In this document: piece by piece, positions 25,051 to 34,635 of the stretch
Position numbering within the stretch: the first letter of the stretch is position 1
Layout: every line of letters starts with the position of its first letter
NCBI RefSeq assembly: GCF_001278115.1
Contig: NZ_LIYD01000005.1
Coordinates: 852,924-916,923 of the forward strand
Direction of reading: 5' to 3'
Source of the DNA: Flavobacterium akiainvivens
Lineage (GTDB): Bacteria > Bacteroidota > Bacteroidia > Flavobacteriales > Flavobacteriaceae
Length of the DNA stretch: 64,000 nt
Notes under the pieces: generated by a model
The model's input: only the letters and a program-made list of their open reading frames with translations
Database searches by the model: none
What the model was told of the DNA's origin: nothing
Program-made: the position numbers and the translations under genes

Positions 25051-25968
25051 TCAGTTAAACGAATGCCGATATACCAGTGGTGACACCTTTGTCTTTGCCT
25101 TGAACAATTTACTGAATGATTGCGAATACTCAAACCCTAATTGGTAAGCTATTTCGCTGACGCTAAAATTTGTTGTTGTTAATAATTCTTTTGCTTTTTC
25201 TATCAAATATTTTTGAATGTATTGCTGCGCATTCTGCCCTGTCGTGTTTCGCAGCAGGTCGCTTAAATAACTGGGTGAAAGATTCACTTCGTTGGCAATA
25301 TATTGAACCGTTAGCAAACCTTTATTCGATACCGTTTCAGCGTTGAAATAATCATTCAGAATCTGTTCCAGTTTTGTAAGCAAATCATTATTTATGGCTT
25401 TACGGGTAAGGAATTGACGGTTGTAGAACCGGTTGGAATAATTGAGCAGTAAATCGATGTGTGATACAATAACATCCTGGCTATATTTGTCGATATTACT
25501 TTTTAATTCGTTTTGTATTTGCACTAATAAAGAAGATATGATGACATCTTCTTTGTCTGAAAGATGTAATGCTTCGGCGATGGAATAAGCAAAAAATCCA
25601 TAGTTGTTTATATTTTTCCCTAATGGATAAGGACGGATAAGCTCCGCTTTAAAAACCAACATATGACCGGATACAGTATCATCTGAGACACTTGTAACTG
25701 AAAATAGCTGCCCCGGCTTCGTAAAACCCATTATACCTTCGTCAAAATCATAATCACGTTGACCATATTTAAATTTCCCGGAAGATTTTTTTTTACAGGC
25801 AACGCAATAGAAATCATAATAAAAGCTTTTCCAGATTTCGTTATCACCAAATTTGAGCAATTCAAAATCGATCACACTTATCAACGGATGGTCTGGCTTT
25901 TTCAAACCAAACAAACGATGCAGCTCAGAAATAGAACTGATCTTATATGGAGTAGCTTTTTTCATCAT
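25051..25968 (-). CDS. AraC family transcriptional regulator
   Basis: A 305-residue protein with a cupin-like N-terminal ligand domain (FKYGQRDYDFDEGIMGFTKPG) and a C-terminal pair of HTH motifs (VQYIANEVNLSPSYLSDLLR and SVSEIAYQLGFEYSQSFSKL), the AraC signature. It is a paralogue of the regulator at 34636-35550, with matching domain ends and near-identical HTHs. It lies 6 bp after the SDR gene on the same strand, so it probably controls that operon or a related redox gene set. Confidence 0.92.
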   Translation of the reverse strand: MMKKATPYKISSISELHRLFGLKKPDHPLISVIDFELLKFGDNEIWKSFYYDFYCVACKKKSSGKFKYGQRDYDFDEGIMGFTKPGQLFSVTSVSDDTVSGHMLVFKAELIRPYPLGKNINNYGFFAYSIAEALHLSDKEDVIISSLLVQIQNELKSNIDKYSQDVIVSHIDLLLNYSNRFYNRQFLTRKAINNDLLTKLEQILNDYFNAETVSNKGLLTVQYIANEVNLSPSYLSDLLRNTTGQNAQQYIQKYLIEKAKELLTTTNFSVSEIAYQLGFEYSQSFSKLFKAKTKVSPLVYRHSFN

Positions 25969-25973
25969 TCATA

Positions 25974-26807
25974 TTATTTAAAATCAGTGGATAAAGATAA
26001 CTCTTTCCATTTTTCCAGCTCTTTCTGCTCATTTTTACGTAGCTCTAAAATAGCATTGTAGCTATCAGAGCCTAAAGGAAGATGCAAAGGGGGATTTGAC
26101 ATTTTAGTAATCTGAAATAAAACCTCAGCCAATTTTGCGGGGTTACCGGGTTGCTTACCGTCATAACTTTTGAAAAGTTCTACCTGTTGGTCAAGATTAT
26201 AATCATCGATTTTATTCTTCGCCACTGCCAGACTGCTGTCGCTCATAAAGCTGGTACGGAACGTTCCGGGTGCAAGAATTGTCACTTTTATTCCAAAAGA
26301 AGCAACTTCTTGGGAAAGAGCTTCTGAGAGTCCAATGACAGCAAACTTTGTTGCACTATAACTGCCATTAGCGGGATAGCTCATATAGCCCATCATCGAA
26401 GAAGTATTGATGATGTGTCCGGATTTATTTTTACGAAGGTGGGGTAAAACGTTTCTTATCACATTGGCCATCCCAAACACGTTTACGTTCATAGTTTGAC
26501 GGAATTCGGCATCGCTCAGCTCCTCGATATTGCCCAGCAGGTTATAACCTGCATTATTTACCACCACATCGATTTGCCCAAATGTTTCAATGCCCTTTTC
26601 TATGGCTGATTTTACTTCAACTTCATTAGTGATATCTACTTTTAATGGAAGAAGGGTCTCTGACGCTTCCCCAATACTTACTATCTGCTCCTTCAGGTTT
26701 CTGGATGTTGCGATTACTTTACCGCCATTTGCTAAAACGGTTTTTGCTACTTCAAGACCCATTCCTTTGGACGCTCCTGTAATAAACCATACTTTTTGCT
26801 TGCTCAT
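25974..26807 (-). CDS. SDR family oxidoreductase
   Basis: A 277-residue classical short-chain dehydrogenase (ATG at 26807, MSKQKVWFITGASKGMGLEV; nine more codons are open upstream but do not fit). GASKGMG is the cofactor motif, NNAG the strand-4 motif, and SSMMGYMSYPANGSYSATKF holds the catalytic Ser, Tyr and Lys. It is transcribed with the AraC gene. The substrate is unknown. Confidence 0.88.
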   Translation of the reverse strand: MSKQKVWFITGASKGMGLEVAKTVLANGGKVIATSRNLKEQIVSIGEASETLLPLKVDITNEVEVKSAIEKGIETFGQIDVVVNNAGYNLLGNIEELSDAEFRQTMNVNVFGMANVIRNVLPHLRKNKSGHIINTSSMMGYMSYPANGSYSATKFAVIGLSEALSQEVASFGIKVTILAPGTFRTSFMSDSSLAVAKNKIDDYNLDQQVELFKSYDGKQPGNPAKLAEVLFQITKMSNPPLHLPLGSDSYNAILELRKNEQKELEKWKELSLSTDFK

Positions 26808-26950
26808 AATTATTTGTCTTTGATGATGATGCAAAATTCAAACAATACTCATTTTTAAATGTGTTCAAATCGGGGATTGTTGTGTTCAGGTTTGGGATAA
26901 TTTTTCTTTTAGAGTAGAATTTTCAAATGAAATTCTTTTATTAAAGGTAG

Positions 26951-27026
26951 CTTACTGCCCGAAGCCCAGGGCGAAGATTACGAAGAACAGTATTTTACTA
27001 ATAAGATGAAGAAAAAACGGAGACTC
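26951..27026 (+). repeat. mobB 3'-end direct repeat, copy 2 (remnant)
   Basis: A diverged copy of mobB 24861-24936 (gaagcccagg...cgaagaacag...ataagatgaag), detached from any gene. It marks the right border of the AraC + SDR insertion. Confidence 0.75.
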
Positions 27027-27066
27027 AAGAGATGTTCGCAGTAATTGCAGCATCAACATTTACGTT

Positions 27067-27432
27067 TTATCGAAGTTGTGGCTTTTTAGAATAGTCAGTT
27101 AATCCAAGTCTGTTACCAAAAGGGTCAGTAAACTCCACTGAAAGTCCCGTCATTATTTCGTAAGGCTCACTGATAAACTGAATACCTTTTTGTTTCAATT
27201 CTTCATATGACTGGAGAACATCTTCAACAGTAAACCATATGGCAGGTTGGGCATTTTTCATAGCATTGACAATAATTGCAGGTTCATTGTTACCAACTTG
27301 AAATGCAACCATTCCTTTGTCAGAAAAATCAAATTTCACTTCAAGCCCAAGTTGATTTTTGTAAAAATCTTTAGCCTCTTCAATATTGTCTGCAGGCAAA
27401 AAATAATTATCGTAGTCCTTAATTATACTCAT
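27067..27432 (-). CDS. VOC family (glyoxalase/bleomycin resistance-like) protein
   Basis: A 121-residue protein with two beta-alpha-beta modules: YFLPADNIEEAKDFYKNQLG at the start and LSVEFTDPFGNRLGLTDYS at the end, with a Glu metal-ligand position in the last strand. Enzyme or binding function is unknown. Its start codon overlaps the stop of an upstream ArsR-like frame by two bases (ATGA), so the pair once formed an operon. Confidence 0.85.
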   Translation of the reverse strand: MSIIKDYDNYFLPADNIEEAKDFYKNQLGLEVKFDFSDKGMVAFQVGNNEPAIIVNAMKNAQPAIWFTVEDVLQSYEELKQKGIQFISEPYEIMTGLSVEFTDPFGNRLGLTDYSKKPQLR

Positions 27433-27640
27433 AGTTCTTCTGGTTTTATTTGTGAAATGTCAATACCAAGTTTGGTAAATTCTTTACTTCCTTTATCTGT
27501 AACATAAAAATGCTGGTCGGCCTGTTTGTCTTTAGCAAGCCAGCCATTTTCTACAAAATTTTCTAAAAGTAGTGTTCCAAGCTTACCCCCAATATGACTA
27601 TAACAAAGTTTAGCAGGTTTTTTTCAGTCTTTTTACTCAT
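27429..27640 (-). pseudogene. ArsR-like winged-helix regulator fragment, frameshifted
   Basis: In the minus strand one frame reads CYSHIGGKLGTLLLENFV then WLAKDKQADQHFYVTDKG, the C-terminal half of an ArsR-type protein, and ends in the TGA that overlaps the VOC start. The ATG at 27640 (MSKKTEK) is in another frame. A run of seven A just after it, which would need eight, explains the shift. With one A added the product would be about 70 residues with no upstream HTH, so this may be a short form of the family with a single frameshift. Confidence 0.55.
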
Positions 27641-27807
27641 TTTAACTATTGTATTTGTACACTATCTAAGCAATATAATTTTTTGAAAAAGTTTGATTGT
27701 TTGTGAATATCAAAGTTATATAAAAAATATGTTTGGTGTTATTTCTTTAGTTTTTTTCTTGTTTTTGCAAAAAACGCAAATACAAAAATCGACAACATTT
27801 ATTTTCA

Positions 27808-27831
27808 GCCAAACACTGCCAGGCACTGCCA
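27808..27831 (+). promoter_or_regulatory. GCCAAA/CTGCC element upstream of mobC
   Basis: GCCAAACACTGCC immediately followed by AGGCACTGCC, about 75-95 bp before the mobC start and in the same orientation as the gene. It matches the elements before traE and the DUF1896 genes. The rest of 27641-27902 is AT-rich with no gene. Confidence 0.45.
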
Positions 27832-27902
27832 TTAACTACCACATTTTTACAGCTAGTCTTCATAACCTTTAAATTCACGCCCGAACATTAAAACTTAAAA
27901 TA

Positions 27903-29900
27903 ATGCAAGGAGAAGACGATTTAAGAGGACTTGCCAAGATAATGGCTTTTATGCGGGCAGTCAGTATTCTTTTGGTACTAATGCATCTTTATTGGTTTTG
28001 TTATGGTTTCTTTTTGGGACGTGGTTGGACTTTGGAAGTAATCAACAAGATATTAGGGAATTTCGACCGAACGGCGGGCTTGTTTACACATACCCTTTAT
28101 ACCAAAGCATTCGCTCTGGTTTTACTGGCTTTAAGCTGCTTAGGAACAAAGGGCGTAAAGAATGAGAAGATAACCTGGACAAAAATTTACGTGGCATTGG
28201 GTGTTGGCTTTGTGCTGTTCTTTCTGAACAACCCATTACTAAAGCTATCTCCGGTAACAGGCACATTCCTGTATATCCTTACTATTTTGTTAGGTTATAT
28301 CGCTTTTTTGATGGCAGGCGTATGGATGAGCCGATTACTTCGTACCAATCTGATGGACGATGTTTTCAATAATGAGAACGAGAGCTTTCAACAAGAAACC
28401 AAGATGATGGAAAACGAATATTCTGTCAACTTGCCTACCAAGTTTTACTACAAGAATAAATGGAACAACGGCTGGATAAATATAGTCAATCCTTTTAGAG
28501 CAACCATTGTATTAGGAACTCCGGGATCCGGAAAATCCTATGCCGTTGTAAACAATTACATCAAACAGCAGATTGAGAAAGGCTTTAGTATGTATATCTA
28601 CGATTTCAAATTCGACGACCTTTCTACCATCGCCTACAATCATTTACTGAAGCATCGGGATAAGTATAAAGTTCAGCCGAAATTCTACGTTATCAACTTT
28701 GACGACCCACGCAAGAGCCATCGTTGCAATCCACTCAATCCCGAATTTATGACGGACATATCGGATGCCTACGAAGCCGCCTATACTATAATGCTTAACC
28801 TTAACAAATCGTGGATTTTGAAACAAGGGGATTTTTTCGTGGAAAGCCCAATTATCTTGCTCGCAGCGATAATCTGGTATTTGAAAATCTACGATAACGG
28901 TAAGTATTGCACATTCCCACACGCCATTGAATTGCTGAATAAGAAATACGCAGACGTGTTTACTATTCTCACATCTTATCCCGAATTGGAAAATTATCTA
29001 TCTCCGTTTATGGATGCGTGGCAATCCGGCGCGCAAGACCAGTTGCAAGGTCAGATAGCATCGGCAAAAATTCCTTTGTCGAGAATGATAAGCCCGCAAC
29101 TTTACTGGGTAATGACAGGGGATGATTTTACGCTTGACATCAATAACCCGAAAGAGCCAAAGATTTTATGTGTAGGCAACAATCCCGACCGTCAAAATAT
29201 CTATTCCGCAGCTTTAGGCTTATACAATTCGAGGATTGTAAAACTGATTAATAAAAAGGGACAGTTAAAGAGTTCTGTTATCATAGATGAGTTGCCCACC
29301 ATTTATTTCAGGGGACTGGATAACTTGATTGCAACGGCGAGAAGTAACAAGGTAGCGGTATGTTTGGGCTTTCAGGATTTTTCGCAATTAACGAGGGATT
29401 ACGGCGACAAAGAAAGTAAGGTAATACAGAATACGGTCGGTAATATATTCAGTGGTCAGGTAGTTGGCGAAACGGCAAAAAGCCTATCGGAACGCTTCGG
29501 GAAAGTATTGCAGAAACGTCAGAGTGTATCAATAAACAGAAATGATACATCAACTTCAATATCAACCCAATTAGACAGTTTAATCCCAGCTTCCAAGATT
29601 TCAACTTTAACACAGGGTATGTTTGTCGGTTCTGTTTCCGACAATTTTGATGAACGCATCGAGCAAAAGATATTTCACGCCGAAATTGTGGTTGATAACG
29701 AAAAGGTAGCATCGGAAACCAAAAACTATCAAGAGATACCTCAAATCTTATCCTTTGTAGATGAGCAGGGCGAAGATAAAATGAAACAGGAAATTGAAAG
29801 TAACTACCGTCAAATAAAACTAGATATTCTACATATTGTTGAAAGCGAAATGGAGCGTATCAAGAACGACCCGAACTTACAACACTTGGTGCAGATGTGA
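27903..29900 (+). CDS. mobC: MobC, VirD4-type coupling protein
   Basis: A 665-residue T4SS coupling protein. Membrane segments near the N terminus (residues 15-40, 60-80, 92-110, 120-140) precede the ATPase domain: Walker A VLGTPGSGKSYAVVNNY (about residue 204), Walker B SSVIIDELPTIYFRG, and AVCLGFQDFSQL. It links the relaxase-DNA complex to the channel. It is the third mob gene, displaced from mobB by 2.9 kb of cargo. Full length. Confidence 0.92.
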   Translation: MQGEDDLRGLAKIMAFMRAVSILLVLMHLYWFCYGFFLGRGWTLEVINKILGNFDRTAGLFTHTLYTKAFALVLLALSCLGTKGVKNEKITWTKIYVALGVGFVLFFLNNPLLKLSPVTGTFLYILTILLGYIAFLMAGVWMSRLLRTNLMDDVFNNENESFQQETKMMENEYSVNLPTKFYYKNKWNNGWINIVNPFRATIVLGTPGSGKSYAVVNNYIKQQIEKGFSMYIYDFKFDDLSTIAYNHLLKHRDKYKVQPKFYVINFDDPRKSHRCNPLNPEFMTDISDAYEAAYTIMLNLNKSWILKQGDFFVESPIILLAAIIWYLKIYDNGKYCTFPHAIELLNKKYADVFTILTSYPELENYLSPFMDAWQSGAQDQLQGQIASAKIPLSRMISPQLYWVMTGDDFTLDINNPKEPKILCVGNNPDRQNIYSAALGLYNSRIVKLINKKGQLKSSVIIDELPTIYFRGLDNLIATARSNKVAVCLGFQDFSQLTRDYGDKESKVIQNTVGNIFSGQVVGETAKSLSERFGKVLQKRQSVSINRNDTSTSISTQLDSLIPASKISTLTQGMFVGSVSDNFDERIEQKIFHAEIVVDNEKVASETKNYQEIPQILSFVDEQGEDKMKQEIESNYRQIKLDILHIVESEMERIKNDPNLQHLVQM

Positions 29901-30011
29901 TTTCTTCAAAAAACTATTCCATCTAATATAAGTGATTTTGGCTACTATTAAAAGTATTTTGGCTACTCCTGTTACGATTGTATTTAGGAATTTTGTTTAA
30001 AATGAATTTAA

Positions 30012-31034
30012 ATGAAAAGTATGCAAGCTTTAGTAATGACAGACGTCGGAGGGCCAGAAGTTCTTCAACTACAATCTGTTCCATGTCCAACTATTCAACA
30101 GCCGAACGAGATTTTGGTTCGTGTCATGGCAGCTGGTGTAAACCCTGCTGATTACAGGGTAAGAAAGCGTATGCCTCCTTCTACTGATTGGGTATTGCCA
30201 AAAGAGGGAGTAATTCTTGGGTTGGAAGGTGCGGGTATAGTTGAAGCAATCGGCTCGGATGTTACCCGATTTAAAGTGGGAGATGAAGTTTATTATTTTG
30301 ACGGTGGTTTTATTGGTTCACAAGGAAATTATGCACAGTTTAAAATTGTGAACGAACACTACCTTGCACACAAACCCAAGACACTAAGTTTTGCGGAGGC
30401 TGCTACACTTCCTGTAGTAGGAATAACCAGTTGGGAAGCACTTTACGATCGTGCAAACTTGAAATCTGAAGAGTATCTGCTTGTACAGGGTGGTGCAGGT
30501 GGCTTGGGACATATCGGAATACAGCTTGGAAAGCTGTTGGGCGCACATGTAGCAACTACCGTTAGTACAGATGCAAAAGCAAAACTTGTGAAAAGTCTTG
30601 GTGCAGAACATATCATTATGTACCGTACAGAAGATGTAGGCAAATCTTTAAAAGCATGGTCGGGAGAAAAAGGAATAGATGTCGTATATGATACCGTTGG
30701 AGATCCTGTATTTAGCCAAAGTGTAGATTTTCTTACAATGCATGGCAGGCTGGTGAGTGCTGCCTATCCAACATCATGGCCAACAGGAGATATCTTTTTA
30801 CCTGCACTTAAGAACATTCAAATTTCGTTTGAGGCTATGGGGCATGCGCTGAGTAGCCACGATTTAAGAATTAAACAAACGAAAATCCTAGAGAATATCG
30901 CCAAATATGTTGATGAGGGAAATCTGCGTCTAGTTCTTGATAAATCTTATCCCCTTGCTGAAGCAGGAGAAGCTCAAAGGTCTCTTGAGGATGGCGAGAT
31001 AACCGGACGGGTAGCATTAGAGATACCACACTAA
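30012..31034 (+). CDS. NADPH:quinone oxidoreductase-like, zinc-independent MDR protein
   Basis: A 340-residue MDR protein. The GroES-like part starts MQALVMTDVGGPEVLQLQSV and contains AAGVNPADYRVRK; the Rossmann part has LVQGGAGGLGHIGIQLGKLL. No zinc-binding cysteines are visible, so it is of the quinone-oxidoreductase type. The first ~70 residues are duplicated inside the chimeric ORF at 43250-43996. Strong terminator directly downstream, so it is probably monocistronic. Confidence 0.9.
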   Translation: MKSMQALVMTDVGGPEVLQLQSVPCPTIQQPNEILVRVMAAGVNPADYRVRKRMPPSTDWVLPKEGVILGLEGAGIVEAIGSDVTRFKVGDEVYYFDGGFIGSQGNYAQFKIVNEHYLAHKPKTLSFAEAATLPVVGITSWEALYDRANLKSEEYLLVQGGAGGLGHIGIQLGKLLGAHVATTVSTDAKAKLVKSLGAEHIIMYRTEDVGKSLKAWSGEKGIDVVYDTVGDPVFSQSVDFLTMHGRLVSAAYPTSWPTGDIFLPALKNIQISFEAMGHALSSHDLRIKQTKILENIAKYVDEGNLRLVLDKSYPLAEAGEAQRSLEDGEITGRVALEIPH

Positions 31035-31057
31035 TCTATTTTTTATTTTTAAGTATA

Positions 31058-31092
31058 AAGGAGCCTGAAATCTTTTCAGGCTCCTTTTTTTT
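31058..31092 (+). terminator. rho-independent terminator of the quinone oxidoreductase gene
   Basis: Stem AGGAGCCTGAAA / TTTCAGGCTCCT with a 4-nt loop and a run of eight T, 24 bp after the stop at 31034. Confidence 0.92.
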
Positions 31093-31180
31093 AATAGTCA
31101 ACAAATAATTCCTATCGAGAATTAAACTATGCTAACTTGACCATATCCAGAGTTCTAATCAGTGAAAAAAATAAGCTCAT

Positions 31181-31243
31181 TTCAACTACTACAAAACGGG
31201 TTTTGGATACTTATGAAGAAATTAATTGATTGAAATTTGTATC
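31181..31243 (+). promoter_or_regulatory. shared promoter element (copy 1) upstream of the SDR pseudogene
   Basis: The stretch ttcaactact...cgggttttggatacttat...gaaatttgtat is nearly repeated at 35786-35847 before the zinc alcohol dehydrogenase. It lies 38-100 bp before the SDR start. With an AraC gene in the same cluster, an AraC-controlled promoter is a plausible inference. Confidence 0.5.
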
Positions 31244-31280
31244 ATAGAAATCACTGATTCAAAATAGTAAATCAAAAATT

Positions 31281-32030
31281 ATGGGTAGTATAACAGGAAA
31301 AGTAGCGCTCATCACAGGGGCATCAAGTGGCATTGGTGAAGCGACCGCAAAGAAATTAGCAAGTGCAGGTGCAATTGTAGCAATAGCTGCACGTCGTGCT
31401 GATCGTTTACAGGCTATAAAAGAAGAAATAGAGAATGAAGGCGGTTAGGCACTCGTTCTTGAATTGGATGTGGCAGACAAGACTTCAGTTGAAGCCGGAA
31501 TAAAAAAGTTAATTGATACTTTCGGCAGAATAGATATCGCTTTCAACAATGCGGGGCTTATGCCACTTTCCAACGTCGATGAGTTTAAGACCGACGAATG
31601 GGAAATGATGGTCGATGTCAATATAAAAGGTGTCCTTAATATTACCGCGGCTATATTACCTTATATGATAAAGCAACATTCGGGTCATATCGTTAACACA
31701 TCTTCTTTAGCAGGACGTAAGATACTTGGTCAGGGCTTTGCTGTATACTGTGCAACAAAATTTGCCGTGAGTGCTTTCACCGAAGGACTCCGTATGGAAG
31801 TTGGCAATACACACAATATTAGAGTAACAAGCATTCAACCAGGTGCAACGCAGTCAGAGCTACAGGATAGTACTACAAGCGAAAGTTACAAGGCAATGAT
31901 GGCATCGTTCTCAGGCCAATTGAAAATGCTTTCCGCAAATGATATAGCCGATACCGTACTTTTTGCTGTTTCAGCTCCCGAACATGTCAATGTCGCAGAA
32001 TTGTTTGTTCTTCCAACAAGCCAAGTATAA
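31281..32030 (+). pseudogene. SDR family oxidoreductase with in-frame amber stop
   Basis: The frame from the ATG at 31281 reads GKVALITGASSGIGEATAKK (cofactor motif) and stops at TAG (codon 56, 31446-31448) inside GGxALVLELDV; the same frame then continues undamaged to 32030 with NNAG, TSSLAGRKI and AVYCATKFAVSAF. Only that one codon breaks a normal 249-residue SDR; the usual residue there would be Gln or similar. An internal start near 31464 would lack the NAD-binding motif and be inactive. Either a recent nonsense mutation or a base-call error. Confidence 0.85.
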
Positions 32031-32058
32031 TAATTATTAAAATAAAAAAATAGAAAAC

Positions 32059-33474
32059 ATGACACAGATCAATCAACAAAACAAAGATGCTGTTGTTACA
32101 GCAGCCCCAGGTTATCAAACCCTTAACCCTGCTACTGGGGAACTCCTAAAAGAGTTTAATACGCTAACCGATGCAGAGGCCGAACAGCTTCTTTCAAATG
32201 CCCACGAGGCCTATCTAAAGTGGCGTAAAGTTCCCGTTGAGGAGCGAATTGAAATTTTTAGAAAATTTGCTGATTTAATGGATGAGAACATCGATCGTTT
32301 TGCAAACCAGATTACTTTGGAAATGGGCAAGCCACTTTCTGAGGCTAAGATGGAATCAGGTCTGCCAGGGATGATCTTCAGATATTTTGCAGATAATGCG
32401 TTGGAGATGCTGACTGAACGTGACATTAATGTGGAGGGATTTACACGTGTATACAGTCGCCTTGAGCCAATAGGTGTAACCTTGGCAATCGAGCCGTGGA
32501 ATGGACCACTTTACCAGTCAATGCGTGCAGCTGCTCCAAATCTAATGCTTGGTAATGCAGTGATCATGAAGCCGGCTGAAATTGTCGCAGGATCAACATT
32601 GATGATGGATGAAATTTTTGAGAAAGCAGGATTTCCATCTAAAATTTATCAGTCAGCACTTGTATCAAGAGAGCAGGTAACAAGCTTCATAGCTGACAGC
32701 CGTGTCCGTGCAGTAGCTTTGACAGGCTCTGACCGTGCAGGTTCAATTATTGGAGAACAGGCAGGCCGTCACATTAAGCCTGTAGTTCTTGAACTTGGTG
32801 GTTCAGACGCTTTCATCGCATTAGATTCTTCAAATCCAGTGGCGGTTGCTGCCGAGGCATCTGCGTGTCGTTTATTTGGAATTGGTCAGTCTTGTATGTC
32901 ACCAAAACGAGCAATCGTTACAGAGAAAATTTCGGAAGCGTTTATCAAGGAATATATTAAAGCATTTGAAAACCAGAAAGTGGGTGATCCATTTGATCCA
33001 GAAACAACTACTGGTCCACTTTCGAGCATCGCTGCCGCTGACAATTTACATGCACAATATCAGGATGCTGTTGACAAGGGAGCAAAAGTTTTGGTTGAAG
33101 GCGGAAGAGTCGCTGGTACGGGAGCATTTTTCAAGCCTGCCGTGCTTTCGGGTATTACACCCAATATGCGACTTTACCATGAAGAAGCATTCGGTCCATT
33201 GGGTATGATCTACGTTGTGCCTGATGCAGAAGCGGCGATCACTTTGGCTAACGCTACTAAATATGGACTTGGTGGCACAGTGTTTAGTGAAGACCTTGAT
33301 GAAGCAAAATATGTAGCAGAATCAATCGATACAGGAATGGTCGGAATTAACAGATATATGGGAGCGCCACTTAATGTGCCATTTGGAGGAACAAAAGCTT
33401 CAGGGGTTGGACGTGAACTTGGAAGCAATGCCATGGACGCATTTGCTAACCTAAAGACTTACTCTATTCTTTAG
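32059..33474 (+). CDS. NAD(P)-dependent aldehyde dehydrogenase (succinate-semialdehyde dehydrogenase-like)
   Basis: A 471-residue ALDH. Motifs: AIEPWNGPLYQSMRAAAPNL, KPAEIVAGSTLMM, VALTGSDRAGS, the catalytic Glu in VLELGGSDAFI and the catalytic Cys in IGQSCMSPKRAIV. The C terminus is the usual PFGGTKASGVGRELG. The short SSADH-type start and length fit GabD/YneI-like enzymes. It lies 28 bp after the SDR and 80 bp before the aldo/keto reductase in a redox operon. Confidence 0.92.
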   Translation: MTQINQQNKDAVVTAAPGYQTLNPATGELLKEFNTLTDAEAEQLLSNAHEAYLKWRKVPVEERIEIFRKFADLMDENIDRFANQITLEMGKPLSEAKMESGLPGMIFRYFADNALEMLTERDINVEGFTRVYSRLEPIGVTLAIEPWNGPLYQSMRAAAPNLMLGNAVIMKPAEIVAGSTLMMDEIFEKAGFPSKIYQSALVSREQVTSFIADSRVRAVALTGSDRAGSIIGEQAGRHIKPVVLELGGSDAFIALDSSNPVAVAAEASACRLFGIGQSCMSPKRAIVTEKISEAFIKEYIKAFENQKVGDPFDPETTTGPLSSIAAADNLHAQYQDAVDKGAKVLVEGGRVAGTGAFFKPAVLSGITPNMRLYHEEAFGPLGMIYVVPDAEAAITLANATKYGLGGTVFSEDLDEAKYVAESIDTGMVGINRYMGAPLNVPFGGTKASGVGRELGSNAMDAFANLKTYSIL

Positions 33475-33554
33475 AAAGCAATAGAGATTTATTAAAAAAA
33501 GATAACCGCAAATATTAAAGATGCGGTACAAAAAATCAACATAATAAATTAGTT

Positions 33555-34571
33555 ATGACACAGATTAAACAGGTGAAACTGGGAAGCCAGGGACTTGTAG
33601 TCCCAGCGGTAGGACTTGGATGTATGGGCATGTCGAAATGGGCAGGAGAATATGACATCTACGGGAAATCGGCAGATGAAAATGAAAGTATCGCAACAAT
33701 TCACCGTTCACTGGAATTGGGTGGAAACTTTTTGGACACTGCAGATGTTTATGGACCCCTTGCTAACGAAAGGCTGATAGCAAAAGCTATTAAAGGTAAT
33801 CGGGAAAAATATCTGATTGCAACCAAATTCGGTTTTGAGGTAGATGACAATGAACAGTTGACCGGAAAAATAAACGGCAGCAGTGAATATGTAAGAAAAG
33901 CAGTTGAGCGTTCGTTAAAGAACCTAGGAACCGATTACATTGACCTCTACTATCTTCACCGCTTAGATACCGGGACACCAATAGAAGAAACGGTTGGAGC
34001 GATGGCGGACATGGTAAAAGAAGGAAAAATTCGTCACATCGGTCTTTCAGAAGTTGGATCCCAGACCATTCAGATAGCACACGCCATACATCCCCTTACA
34101 GCAGTACAAAGTGAATTTTCTTTATTTGAACGAAATATAGAAGAAATTGGAATTATAGATACGCTTAACGAATTAGGTGTAGGTTTGGTTGCCTATTCTC
34201 CTATCGGCAGAGGCTTTTTGAGCGGTGAGATATTAAAACCTGAGGATCTTCCCGAAAATGATTCCAGAAGAGGAATGCCAAGGTATCAGGGAGAGCGTTT
34301 CTTCAAAAACATTGAACTTGTAAAGGAAATTAAAATAATGGCGGAAGAAAAAAGTATCACAACAGCTCAACTTGCCATTGCTTGGGTGATCGCCAAAGGG
34401 CATGTTCCAATTCCGGGAACAAGAAAGGTTAAAAATTTAGAGGCTAACATTGCCTCTGCCGAAATTGTGCTTGGTTCCGAAGACCTTGACCGATTGGAAT
34501 CGATTGTACCGTTAGGTTCAGATGTAGGAGCAAGATATGATGAGGCCGGAATGAAAATGGTAAACCTATAA
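33555..34571 (+). CDS. aldo/keto reductase
   Basis: A 338-residue TIM-barrel reductase. VGLGCMGMSKWAGEYDIYGK at the start, FLDTADVYGPLANE with the catalytic Asp/Tyr, IDLYYLHRLDTGTPIEE with the His, and the cofactor region PIPGTRKVKNLEANIASAE. NADPH-dependent reduction of aldehydes is the family role. Followed by a terminator, so it ends this transcription unit. Confidence 0.93.
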   Translation: MTQIKQVKLGSQGLVVPAVGLGCMGMSKWAGEYDIYGKSADENESIATIHRSLELGGNFLDTADVYGPLANERLIAKAIKGNREKYLIATKFGFEVDDNEQLTGKINGSSEYVRKAVERSLKNLGTDYIDLYYLHRLDTGTPIEETVGAMADMVKEGKIRHIGLSEVGSQTIQIAHAIHPLTAVQSEFSLFERNIEEIGIIDTLNELGVGLVAYSPIGRGFLSGEILKPEDLPENDSRRGMPRYQGERFFKNIELVKEIKIMAEEKSITTAQLAIAWVIAKGHVPIPGTRKVKNLEANIASAEIVLGSEDLDRLESIVPLGSDVGARYDEAGMKMVNL

Positions 34572-34584
34572 TCTTAATATATCA

Positions 34585-34624
34585 AAGGCAGACATTATTA
34601 CAAAACGTGTCTGTCTTTTTTTTA
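34585..34624 (+). terminator. rho-independent terminator after the aldo/keto reductase
   Basis: Stem AAGGCAGACA / TGTCTGTCTT with a 13-nt loop and eight or more T; lies 12 bp before the AraC start. Confidence 0.85.
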
Positions 34625-34635
34625 AATTTGTATAT

